Shown one piece after another: positions 34,668-45,000 of a DNA stretch of 64,000 bases. How positions within the stretch are numbered: position 1 is the stretch's first letter; every line of letters begins with the position of its first letter. The position numbers and the translations under genes are program-made. The notes beneath the pieces are model-generated. The model made no database searches. It saw only the letters and a list, made by a program, of their open reading frames with translations, and was not told the origin of the DNA. Source of the stretch: Marinobacter sp050379415 (GTDB lineage Bacteria > Pseudomonadota > Gammaproteobacteria > Pseudomonadales > Oleiphilaceae); assembly GCF_050379415.1 (NCBI RefSeq), contig NZ_JBNRLS010000002.1, forward strand, positions 496,001-560,000, given 5' to 3'.

Positions 34668-35483
34668 ATGAGCCTGGCGAGTTACCTGAAATCGAAACTG
34701 ATACCCGCAGATATCAACGAGCACATCAATCGAATTCGCAAGCCCATCGGCTCGCTGGGGTATGACCCCTGGGGCTACAACAATGAAGTCATGAAATACG
34801 GCTTCAGCCTCACCCGGCAGATCTACGAAAAGTATTTTCGGGTCGAGGCCCACGGGGTAGAGAACGTGCCTGCCGAAGGCCCGGTGCTGATCATCGCCAA
34901 TCACAGCGGGCAGCTCCCGATTGACGGGCTCCTGGTTGGCTATGCCCTGGCCTCCCGAGAACAACAGCCCCGCATTCCCCGGGCCATGATCGAGCGTTTC
35001 TTTCCCACTGTACCCTGGCTGGGCAACCTGCTGAACGAATTCGGCGCCGTGCTCGGCGACCCGGTCAACTGCGCCAAGATGCTGGCCAATAACGAGGCGG
35101 TCATCGTGTTTCCCGAGGGCGTCCGGGGATCGGGCAAGCTCTACCGGGACCGCTACCAGCTCAAGCGCTTCGGCAACGGTTTCATGCACCTGGCGATGAA
35201 GTACAAGGCGCCGATTGTGCCCGTGGGCGTGGTTGGCTGCGAAGAGACCATCCCCGCCATCGCCAACATCAAGCCACTGGCCAAGGCGCTGGGGATTCCC
35301 TACGCACCCGTTGCCATGCCGGTGGTGCTGCCCGCCAAGGTGCACCTGAATTTTGGCCCGCCCATGTATTTTGATGACTTGGAGATCCCGGAGGAGCTGG
35401 TGACCGAACGGGTCGAGCAGGTGAAAGCGGAAATCAGCCGCCTCATCGACAAAGGATTGAGCGAAAGGAAAAAGCTGTTCTGA
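34668..35483 (+). CDS. Lysophospholipid acyltransferase family protein
   Basis: This PlsC-type glycerolipid acyltransferase of 271 residues is probably membrane associated. It has motif I NHSGQLPIDG (H-x4-D, about 83-92), motif III FPEGVRGSGKLYRDRYQLKR and motif IV VPVGVVGCEETI. The start has a GGGGAGA ribosome site. The stop overlaps the next gene's ATG by one base (TGATG), so acyltransferase and SDR gene are coupled. The pair is frequent in Marinobacter and Pseudomonas; the product is unknown. Confidence 0.85.
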   Translation: MSLASYLKSKLIPADINEHINRIRKPIGSLGYDPWGYNNEVMKYGFSLTRQIYEKYFRVEAHGVENVPAEGPVLIIANHSGQLPIDGLLVGYALASREQQPRIPRAMIERFFPTVPWLGNLLNEFGAVLGDPVNCAKMLANNEAVIVFPEGVRGSGKLYRDRYQLKRFGNGFMHLAMKYKAPIVPVGVVGCEETIPAIANIKPLAKALGIPYAPVAMPVVLPAKVHLNFGPPMYFDDLEIPEELVTERVEQVKAEISRLIDKGLSERKKLF

Positions 35484-36430
35484 TGACCAAGCAACGCAGA
35501 CCCCACATCCTCGTTACCGGTGCTGCCGGCGCCCTGGCCCAGCGGGTCATCAACCAGTTGCGGGATCATTGCGATCTCGTCGCGGTGGATTTCCGGGAGC
35601 AGGTCTACCTGGGGGACGACATTCCCAGTTACTGCATCGACTTTACCAAGCGGGTATTCGAGGACCTGTTCCGCCGCTACGAATTTGATGGCGTCATCCA
35701 CCTCGGCCGGATTCAGTCCAGCCAGCTGACCCGGATGCGCCGGTATAACGCCAACGTATTGGGCACCCAGAAACTGCTGGACCTGAGCCACAAATACGGC
35801 ATCAAACGGGTTGTGGTGCTCTCCACCTATCACGTCTACGGCGCGGTGGCCTATAACCCGGCTCTGATCGACGAGTCCGCACCGCTCAAAGCCGCCGGCC
35901 TGAGCGCGGACCTGGTGGATTCGGTAGAGCTGGAGAACCTGGCCAACATTTACCTGTGGCGTTATCCGGAACTGAACATCACCATCCTGCGCCCCTGCAA
36001 TATTGTCGGGCCCGGGGTGCGCAACACCATGAGCTCCCTGCTGTCCAGTGATAATGCGCCCGTACTCGCGGGGTTCTCGCCCATGATGCAATTCATCCAT
36101 ATCGACGACATGGCAGACGCCATCGTCAGGGCCTACAAGAAACCGGTTCGTGGGGTCTTCAACGTTGCCCCGGAGGACTGGGTGGCCTACCAGCACGCGC
36201 TCAAACTCTGCGGCTGCCGGCGCATCCCGATTCCGTCCATTCCGCCGGTGGTCCCGAACCTGATCCTGAAAACCCTGAAGCTGAAAAGTTTCCCTTCGTA
36301 TCTGACCGCCTTTTTCAAGTATCCTGTCGTTATCGACGGCAGAGCGTTTGCCAGGGAGTTCGATTTCAAGCCGAAACGACCCCTGAAGGAAATTTTCCGG
36401 TTCTACCGGGAGAACAAGCGACCGGTGTAA
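35483..36430 (+). CDS. NAD-dependent epimerase/dehydratase (extended SDR)
   Basis: This 315-residue extended short-chain dehydrogenase has the Rossmann motif VTGAAGALAQRV at the N-terminus. The Ser/Tyr region STYHVYGAVAYNP holds the likely active-site tyrosine, though the usual YxxxK spacing is not clear. DDMADAIVRAYKKP is a typical C-terminal segment. Substrate is unknown; lipid or sugar epimerisation are both plausible. Translationally coupled to the acyltransferase. Just 48 bases before prsK, so read-through into the Prs genes is possible. Confidence 0.82.
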   Translation: MTKQRRPHILVTGAAGALAQRVINQLRDHCDLVAVDFREQVYLGDDIPSYCIDFTKRVFEDLFRRYEFDGVIHLGRIQSSQLTRMRRYNANVLGTQKLLDLSHKYGIKRVVVLSTYHVYGAVAYNPALIDESAPLKAAGLSADLVDSVELENLANIYLWRYPELNITILRPCNIVGPGVRNTMSSLLSSDNAPVLAGFSPMMQFIHIDDMADAIVRAYKKPVRGVFNVAPEDWVAYQHALKLCGCRRIPIPSIPPVVPNLILKTLKLKSFPSYLTAFFKYPVVIDGRAFAREFDFKPKRPLKEIFRFYRENKRPV

Positions 36431-36478
36431 TGACCGACCTGCGGTCACGGAGCGAGGCAGCAACGCAGGAAGCGAGGG

Positions 36479-38614
36479 ATGCTAAGTGATCTCAGCCTGA
36501 TCAGCCACGGAGCAGCGGCCATTGCCTTTGGCCTGCTGACCATTCTCGTCGCGACCCGCTATCTCAGGCGGGACGTGGACAGGGCATTGTTTGTCGCAGC
36601 CCTGGTGACCACCATCTGGGCCAGCGCCCTGGTGTCGCAATCGCTCTGGGGTACGCCCGGATTCATCCCCCGATATATTATTGAACTACTCCGGGACGGC
36701 GCCTGGATCACCCTTCTGTTTGCCCTGCTTCGCAACGCATCCCGCCAGGGCACCATTCACGGACAGATGAAGCGGATACTCGGTGCCTCGATCTTCACGC
36801 TGATCTTTGCCCTGCTGGCTTTCGGCATCCTGGAGTTCACCTTTGGCTGGGAAGTCCTGGACGGCAAGACCAAAGTACTCGGACAGATTGCGCTCTCCCT
36901 CATGGGGCTGTCCCTGGTCGAGCAGATCTGGCGCAATTCCCCGAATTTCGGCCGCTCCAGTATCAAGTACATCTGCATCGGCATTGCCACCATCTTCGCC
37001 TTCGACTTTTTCATGTACGCCGATGCGCTGTTGTTCGGCCAGGTATCGGAATCCTTCTGGAATGCCCGGGGACTGGTTAATGCACTGCTGGTGCCCCTGT
37101 TTGCTGTCAACGTACTGAACACCCGCAAGCAACCGGTGGATTTCCAGCTATCCCGGTCCGCGGTGTTCCATGCCGGCACCCTGGTCCTGGCCGGCGGCTA
37201 TCTGCTGTTCCTGGCCCTGGGCGGGTATTACGTCAAGATCCTCGGGGGTGACTGGGGCGATGCCCTGAGGGTGCTGTTTTTCACCATCTCCCTCACCTTC
37301 CTCGTCACCCTGCTGCTGTCCCGCCGGATCCGGGCACGGCTGATGGTGCGGATCAGCCAGAATTTCTTCGACTACAAGTACGACTACCGGGAAGAATGGC
37401 TGAAAATGACCCGGGAAATGGCCAATCTCGGTGATGATCCTCCCCTGCCGATCCGCGTCATCCACATTCTTTCCGGACTGGTGGAAAGCAATGCGGGAGC
37501 CATCTGGCTCCGTGACGAACACGGGGCCTACACGCTCAAAGGCTCGGTCAACATGGCCATGCCCAGATACACGATGATCGACGCAGATTCCGATCTGGTT
37601 CGCCTGTTCCGGAAACGGGAATGGATTGTCGACCTTCACGAGTACCGGAATGACCCGGTCAGCTATGACCTGCTGGAAATACCCGATGCCATTGCCCAGA
37701 GCCCGGACGCGTGGCTGGTTATCCCCCTGTATCTGGACAACGACCTCTATGGCATCGCCATGGTGGGCAACCCCTTCGCCCGGCTTGAACTGAACTGGGA
37801 AAACTTCGACCTGATCAAGGTGGTTGCGCGGCAGTCCTGTAACCTGCTGGCCCAGGCAGACGCACAACACCGGCTGTCCCGGGCCATGCAATTCGAGGCG
37901 GTTAGCAAGGCGTCCTCCTTTATGGTTCACGACCTGAAAACCGTGATCGCCCAGCTCTCGCTGCTCGTCAAGAACGCGCCCAAGCACAAGCACAACCCCG
38001 CGTTTATCGATGACATGATCAACACCACCGAGCACGCCGTGCGAAAAATGTCGAACCTGGTGGACCACATCCGCAGGCCCGACAGCGTTGCGGACCCTCA
38101 ATTACAGGACATCGACCTGGCCGAACTGGCTCGCAGCCTGGTCAGCCATCACAGCCATCAGCGCCCGACTCCCAGGCTGACGGGAAATCTGCCAAGTGCC
38201 TGGATCCGCGCGGATTACGAGCAGCTTCGCAGTGTCCTGGGCCATCTGATCCAGAACGCCCAGGACGCCACGCCACCGGATGGGGAAATCACCCTCAACC
38301 TGAAGATAGCCCGGGGCAATGTTGTGCTGTTTATCCAGGACAGCGGCAGCGGCATGAGCGAGGAGTTCATCAACACATCCCTGTTCAAGCCATTCGAGAG
38401 CACCAAGGGCCTTACCGGGATGGGGATTGGCGCCTACCAGGCCAGGGAGTACATCAGGCAGCTTGGCGGGAATATTGATGTGACCAGTGAGCCGGGGGTC
38501 GGCTCGTGTTTTTCAGTGCGGATTCCGTTGGCCAGGGAAGAAGAAGGTGCCGCACCATCAGAGAAGGAGTTGCCAGAATTCAACACCGAAAACCCTGCAC
38601 GAAACGTCAATTAA
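36479..38614 (+). CDS. prsK: XrtA/PEP-CTERM system histidine kinase PrsK
   Basis: This 711-residue sensor kinase has about ten N-terminal membrane helices (1-300), a GAF-like region at about 310-460, and a kinase core. The phospho-acceptor His lies in FMVHDLKTVIAQLSLLVKNA, the N box in LGHLIQNAQDAT, G1 in DSGSGM and G2 in TGMGIGAYQARE. This is the architecture of PrsK. The start is ATG 36479 with AGGAAGCGAGGG upstream. It is followed by its cognate regulator prsR and TPR gene prsT, a cluster tied to exosortase/PEP-CTERM exopolysaccharide production. Confidence 0.9.
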   Translation: MLSDLSLISHGAAAIAFGLLTILVATRYLRRDVDRALFVAALVTTIWASALVSQSLWGTPGFIPRYIIELLRDGAWITLLFALLRNASRQGTIHGQMKRILGASIFTLIFALLAFGILEFTFGWEVLDGKTKVLGQIALSLMGLSLVEQIWRNSPNFGRSSIKYICIGIATIFAFDFFMYADALLFGQVSESFWNARGLVNALLVPLFAVNVLNTRKQPVDFQLSRSAVFHAGTLVLAGGYLLFLALGGYYVKILGGDWGDALRVLFFTISLTFLVTLLLSRRIRARLMVRISQNFFDYKYDYREEWLKMTREMANLGDDPPLPIRVIHILSGLVESNAGAIWLRDEHGAYTLKGSVNMAMPRYTMIDADSDLVRLFRKREWIVDLHEYRNDPVSYDLLEIPDAIAQSPDAWLVIPLYLDNDLYGIAMVGNPFARLELNWENFDLIKVVARQSCNLLAQADAQHRLSRAMQFEAVSKASSFMVHDLKTVIAQLSLLVKNAPKHKHNPAFIDDMINTTEHAVRKMSNLVDHIRRPDSVADPQLQDIDLAELARSLVSHHSHQRPTPRLTGNLPSAWIRADYEQLRSVLGHLIQNAQDATPPDGEITLNLKIARGNVVLFIQDSGSGMSEEFINTSLFKPFESTKGLTGMGIGAYQAREYIRQLGGNIDVTSEPGVGSCFSVRIPLAREEEGAAPSEKELPEFNTENPARNVN

Positions 38615-38742
38615 ATGGCGGTTTCTAAATTGAATGCAAACATCGATTGCAAAGTGTCAATGTTCGGTTAAGAATCAGGTGTAAGGACACTGCGAAACAA
38701 TCCGTTTCGGCAAATTTTAGCGAGCATGACAAGGAACGTGTT

Positions 38743-40122
<1,380 letters not shown>

Positions 40123-40166
40123 ACCACATCAAGAATAAAATCCGGAACACGCGAAGGAATTCAGAC

Positions 40167-42848
40167 ATGAAAGTAGCAGAGGTTTTGCGGGTAACGTTGC
40201 TCTCCACCGCAATCATTCTGGGCATCGCGGGATGTGGCAGCGACACGGAGATGACTCAGGAAGAACTGCAATACATCAGCCACCTTGACCAGGCACGCTT
40301 CTTCCAGAAACAGGGAGAGCTCAAGGCGAGCACCCTCGAAGCACGAAGTGCCATCGAGCTTCAGCCGCAGAGGTCCGAACCCTATCTGTTGATTATCAAC
40401 AACCTGCTTATTGCCGGCGATGCGGTCAACGCGGAGCGCCAACTGGATGAACTTCTGGAGCGCATCCCCGAGCAGTCGCTGAACAATACAGAACGCAACC
40501 GCGCCCGCCTCATCCGGGCAGAAGCCCTTCTAATGAAAGGCAAACACGAGCAGGCGCTTGCCACATTGGAACAACTCGACTCGCCGGGTAACGAAGAGCA
40601 ACTTGAGGCTAATCTGCTGCGGGGCCGCATCCTGATTGATTCCGGTCAACTCAAGCAGGCTGGCGAGGTTTACCGGCAGGCCCGTGAGGCCAACAGCGAC
40701 GCCATCATGCCCGTTATTGGTCTGGCCCGGGTTGCCTGGTTGTCCGGCGATGTGGACCAGGCAAACGAATTGCTGGATACCGCCAGCCAGATCGACGGGA
40801 GCCACCCGGAACTCTGGCTTCTGAAAGCCAGGATAGCCGGTGCCAACGAACAATGGGGCGAGGCGGAAACCGCCTATATCCGCGCTTTGGAGGACATCGG
40901 CCAATACGACGTAATGACCTACCGGAAATACGAAACCATCTCCTCTCTTATCAACGTTCTCCGGGCACAGGGCAAAGCCCGGGAAGCCTTCGTCTACGAG
41001 GAAATTCTTGCCAAATCCGCCCCGGGAACCATCAGGGCCAACCTGACTGCCGCGCAGGCCGCCCTGGAGGAGAATGACCTGGATTCCGCCGCGGGCTATC
41101 TTGAAGAGATCCTGGCTCAGGCGCCGGAACACCAGCAAAGCGCCCTGTTATTGGGTTTGATTCGACTCAGACAGGGGCGCGTGGAGGAAGCCGAGACCCT
41201 GCTGGCGCCCATAGCAGAAACCGGCGAACTGGAAGCGGCCAGCAAGCTGCTCGCTGCCACCCGACTGAGCCTGAACGACATCCAGGGTGCCAGAGAAGCA
41301 ATTGCCGACCTGGAAGGCGAAGAGAGCGATCCATCCGTCATGGCCCTGGTGGGATTCACCGCCCTCGCCAGCGGAGATACGGAGTCCGGCGAGCAGATTA
41401 TCGAATCCGCTCTCAGCCAGAAACCCGACTATCACGCCCTCAGACTGCGCTACACCCGCTACCTTGTCCAGGCAGGCCGGACTGAGGACGCCCTGGAGCA
41501 AATCCGGTTACTCACCGATGTCCCTGCGCTCCGGGACGAGCCCTGGCAACTGATGGTGCAGGCCTACGCATCCAACGGTCAGCTTGACCAGGCTGTTGCG
41601 GCGGCGGAGCAGTGGATCGAACAGCAGCCGGAAAACGGCCGGGCCTTGCTGGTCCGCGGCGAACTGGCGTTGCAAAACGAAGCGCCCGACACGGCCGAGC
41701 GTTACTTTGAACAGGCCCGGGAGGCTGCGCCCGAAACGGCCGCTCCCCTCGTTGCGCTGGCCCGGCTAGCCCTTTTCCGGGAAAACCGGGACGCTGCTAT
41801 TGCCCTCTACCGGGACGCCTTGTCGATCGAACCGAACACCACCGATGCGATAAGAGGCCTCTCGAAACTGCTAACGCCCAAAGAGCTCGCGGCTGGCATG
41901 GAAGAGCTTCTGGTACAACAGCCGGATGCGATCGCACCGCGAATGGTATTGCTTGAACAGGCCCTGCTGGCCGAGAACCATTCCAGGGCCGATGAACTGA
42001 CGGCCACGCTGATAGAACGCACGACCGAGAACCAGCCAGCCGAAGCGGAATCCCTGGTGGCAAAGCTCTACTACGATACGGCCGCGCGCAAAATGACAGC
42101 AGGCGACACGGCCGAAGCTCAGCGACTGCTGGATCGCGGCCGCGCACTGTTTCCGAAGCAACTGGACATAGCCGTTGCCTCCGCCAGCCTTGCGTTCCAG
42201 CAGGGTCGGCCGGAACAGGCGCGCAAGATCGTCGAGGAAACCCGTCTGGCCCATCCCGAGTCCGACCGCCCGTTGGTTGTGGAAGCGGAATATCTTGCCA
42301 ATGAGGGTAATCACAAGGCGGCGGCCCGCATGTATCAGCTGGCCCTCGAGAAACAGAGCCGCGTAATCACTGAGCTGGCCCACGCCAGGGAGCTGAATCA
42401 GGCCGGCGATCCGGAAGCCGCCATCGCTGCGCTCGAGCAGGCCATGCAAAGCTGGCCCAATGATCCTCGTCTGCCCCTGACCCTTGCTCTTTTTGCCCAG
42501 AACCAGGCACAGCAGGACAAGGCCGAGCAGGCCTACAGGAAAGCCTTGGAGCTGGACAGTGACAACATTCTGGCCCTGAACAATCTCGCCTGGCTCTACT
42601 TCGAATCGGATCATCCGGATGCACTGCCACTGGCCGAACGGGCCTATAAGCTTGCACCACAATCCGGCTCAGTGGCGGATACCTATGGCTGGATCCTGTT
42701 CAACAAGGGATTCCACGAGGATAGCCTCCCCATTCTCGAGAAAGCCTATGAGCTTGAACCGGGAGAGCAGATTGCCCTGCACCTGGCCGAAGCCTACAAG
42801 GCCACAGGCCAGCACGAAAAGGCGGATGCCCTGCTGAAGAAGCTGTAA
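40167..42848 (+). CDS. prsT: XrtA/PEP-CTERM system TPR-repeat protein PrsT
   Basis: This 893-residue lipoprotein has signal peptide and lipobox IAGC (Cys23). Essentially the whole remainder is TPR repeats (for example KAYELEPGEQIALHLAEAYK near the end). The family accompanies PrsK/PrsR and is thought to help polysaccharide export or assembly at the outer membrane. ATG with an AAGGA ribosome site. The repeats are moderately degenerate but regular at about 34 residues. Coupled in order with prsK and prsR. Confidence 0.92.
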   Translation: MKVAEVLRVTLLSTAIILGIAGCGSDTEMTQEELQYISHLDQARFFQKQGELKASTLEARSAIELQPQRSEPYLLIINNLLIAGDAVNAERQLDELLERIPEQSLNNTERNRARLIRAEALLMKGKHEQALATLEQLDSPGNEEQLEANLLRGRILIDSGQLKQAGEVYRQAREANSDAIMPVIGLARVAWLSGDVDQANELLDTASQIDGSHPELWLLKARIAGANEQWGEAETAYIRALEDIGQYDVMTYRKYETISSLINVLRAQGKAREAFVYEEILAKSAPGTIRANLTAAQAALEENDLDSAAGYLEEILAQAPEHQQSALLLGLIRLRQGRVEEAETLLAPIAETGELEAASKLLAATRLSLNDIQGAREAIADLEGEESDPSVMALVGFTALASGDTESGEQIIESALSQKPDYHALRLRYTRYLVQAGRTEDALEQIRLLTDVPALRDEPWQLMVQAYASNGQLDQAVAAAEQWIEQQPENGRALLVRGELALQNEAPDTAERYFEQAREAAPETAAPLVALARLALFRENRDAAIALYRDALSIEPNTTDAIRGLSKLLTPKELAAGMEELLVQQPDAIAPRMVLLEQALLAENHSRADELTATLIERTTENQPAEAESLVAKLYYDTAARKMTAGDTAEAQRLLDRGRALFPKQLDIAVASASLAFQQGRPEQARKIVEETRLAHPESDRPLVVEAEYLANEGNHKAAARMYQLALEKQSRVITELAHARELNQAGDPEAAIAALEQAMQSWPNDPRLPLTLALFAQNQAQQDKAEQAYRKALELDSDNILALNNLAWLYFESDHPDALPLAERAYKLAPQSGSVADTYGWILFNKGFHEDSLPILEKAYELEPGEQIALHLAEAYKATGQHEKADALLKKL

Positions 42849-42961
42849 GCAGCCGGCGATATAAGCTTCAGGCACAAAGAGCGAAATGTTCCAAGCCCGT
42901 GCTGGCGTGTAAAGCAGTGGGCACCATACTTAACAGACTATTTCATTAGCCAGGAAGGTGG

Positions 42962-44977
42962 ATGACTATGTCTGTTAGCAAGGTTCTTGCGCTGGGATGC
43001 ACCATTCTGTTCGTGACGGGCTGCCAGAGCTGGCAGTACCGTGATATCGAGTCGCTTCCTCCTACTGCGGCAGTTCCGGAGACCAGTGAGCCTGGCCAGG
43101 TTGAGGTCAGGTATTATGACAACCTCCCCGGGACCGACATAGCTACGATGACGTCAGCCCCCAAATTTCCGGATAATCCCGACGAGGTCGGGGTTCTGAC
43201 CAGTCTGGAAGATCCGGAGAACCGAGCTGAGGACTATGGATCCTACGTTAGGGGATTCATCAGCCCTCCCTCATCCGGGCAATATCGGTTCTTTTTGAGT
43301 GCAAATGACAAAGCCGAATTTTGGCTCAGCGTTTCGGAATCTCCGGATGATGCTTCCCTGATCGCATTGGTTCCCGGCTGGACAAGCGTCAACCAGTTCA
43401 CCAAATACTCTTCACAAACATCCAGCTATGTCACTCTGGATTCTGGCCAGAGGTATTATTTTGAGGTTCTGCAGAAAGAGGGTTCGGGTAGTGACCACTT
43501 CGCTGTAGCCTGGGAAGGACCGGGAATTTCGCAGCAAATAATTGGCAGTGACTACATATACAGCTGGGCACAACCAACAATGGACACAGGTCAGAGTAGC
43601 CAGGAAGCCTACAATCTTGGCTATCGAGTTGGATTCGTCGACGGCTCTGAGGGGCTTGCATTCAATCCGTCTTTCCCCCCCTTGGACCAGGACCAGGATG
43701 GACTGTATGACAACTGGGAAATCGTACATGGCCTCGATCCCAGCAGCGCTTCGGACGCCACCAGCGACCCGGATCAGGATTTACTGTCCGCGGCGGATGA
43801 GTTCCTTATTGGTACAGCCGAAGGAAATCCGGATTCCGATAACGATGGGATTCCGGATGGCGTAGAGTACGCTTATGGGCTGGACCCGCTGGATTCCGCT
43901 GACGCTTCCGGGGATCTGGACAATGATGGTTATACCAACCTGGAAGAATACACTGCCGGAACAGAGCTTAACCAAGCGGGTGACAGCCCAGCACCGGCCC
44001 CTGCCCCGGAACCCGAGCCAGCACCGGAGACAGGGGAAATCGCCTACGTGACCGGTTTTACAGGGCAATATTTTTCGGGCACCAATTTTGAGCGCCTGCT
44101 CGCGGTAAAGGTCGATGAAACCGTCGATTTCAACTGGGGCAACGGCGCGCCGATCCCGGAAAGCCCCGCTGACAACTTCTCCGTCCGTTGGAGCGGTATC
44201 TTTACGGCACCTCACTCAACAGGAACCAATGATTATGAATTCTCAGTGCGTACCAATGATGGCGTCCGTCTCTATGCCAACGGGGAACTCGTAATCAATG
44301 ACTGGTCCTCTCATGCTCCCACGACCTTTACCTATAACCGGGCATTGAACGCCGGCGAGGAGCTGCGTCTCACCATGGAGTACTACGAGGGCACAGGAAC
44401 AGCCGTTGCTCAGTATAGTGCTCGAAACCTCAGTACCAATTCCAACGTCGATACTGTCAGCACTGTTGTCTCGCCGGATATCACCCAGATGGCCAGCGTC
44501 GATTCCGATAGCGATAGCATTCCGGATACCTGGGAGCTGCAGTACGGTCTCAACGCCTGGGTTCCTGACGCCGATGGCGTGAACAACGATTCCGGCATCA
44601 GCAATATCGAGGCATACGAGAGCGGGCTCGACCCGTACACGCTGACGAGTGTCTCGGGCGATTCATCACAGACCACGGCTCCGGAAACAAGTGAGCCAGC
44701 ACCATCGGAAACCGGGGGCACTGTCACGCTGACCTGGACGGCCCCTTCAACCCGAATGGACGGAAGCTCGATTGCCCTCTCCGAGATTGACTACTACGTG
44801 ATCAACTATGGCCAGGATGTCGCCAACCTGGATCAGAGCGTCAACGTTGGTGGTGGCGAGGACAACTACACGTTCAGTAACCTGACCCCGGGACTCTGGT
44901 ACTTCACCATTCGGGTTGTTGATACCAACGGACTGAGCAGCGCTCCCTCTGAGCCGGTTTCCGCTGAGGTACAGTGA
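42962..44977 (+). CDS. Secreted PA14-domain lipoprotein
   Basis: This 671-residue predicted lipoprotein has lipobox VTGC (Cys21). It has two PA14-like domains (about 45-210 and 360-510, containing SVRTNDGVRLYANGELVIND), calcium-binding thrombospondin-type-3-like acid repeats (DQDQDGLYDNWE, DSDNDGIPDGVEYAYGLDPL, DSDSDSIPDTWE), and a C-terminal fibronectin III-like domain. There is no PEP-CTERM tail. PA14 domains often bind carbohydrate, so a surface adhesin or polysaccharide-binding role is inferred. AGGAAGG is 3 bases before ATG 42962 and 9 before ATG 42968, so the true start may be 42968. Confidence 0.8.
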   Translation: MTMSVSKVLALGCTILFVTGCQSWQYRDIESLPPTAAVPETSEPGQVEVRYYDNLPGTDIATMTSAPKFPDNPDEVGVLTSLEDPENRAEDYGSYVRGFISPPSSGQYRFFLSANDKAEFWLSVSESPDDASLIALVPGWTSVNQFTKYSSQTSSYVTLDSGQRYYFEVLQKEGSGSDHFAVAWEGPGISQQIIGSDYIYSWAQPTMDTGQSSQEAYNLGYRVGFVDGSEGLAFNPSFPPLDQDQDGLYDNWEIVHGLDPSSASDATSDPDQDLLSAADEFLIGTAEGNPDSDNDGIPDGVEYAYGLDPLDSADASGDLDNDGYTNLEEYTAGTELNQAGDSPAPAPAPEPEPAPETGEIAYVTGFTGQYFSGTNFERLLAVKVDETVDFNWGNGAPIPESPADNFSVRWSGIFTAPHSTGTNDYEFSVRTNDGVRLYANGELVINDWSSHAPTTFTYNRALNAGEELRLTMEYYEGTGTAVAQYSARNLSTNSNVDTVSTVVSPDITQMASVDSDSDSIPDTWELQYGLNAWVPDADGVNNDSGISNIEAYESGLDPYTLTSVSGDSSQTTAPETSEPAPSETGGTVTLTWTAPSTRMDGSSIALSEIDYYVINYGQDVANLDQSVNVGGGEDNYTFSNLTPGLWYFTIRVVDTNGLSSAPSEPVSAEVQ

Positions 44978-45000
44978 CTCTGGTTTACGTTGGAGTTGTA

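Noticed and set aside
34755..34780. GGGGTATGACCCC in the acyltransferase gene as another copy of the palindrome
   Set aside because: It has only the outer bases in common and lies in conserved coding sequence; no 30-base palindrome is formed.
42871..42915. Possible sigma-54 boxes before the PA14 lipoprotein gene
   Set aside because: Both GG...GC pairs are separated by ten bases instead of the required twelve.
42849..42961. Terminator after prsT
   Set aside because: No stem with a T run is visible; the transcript may continue into the PA14 gene.
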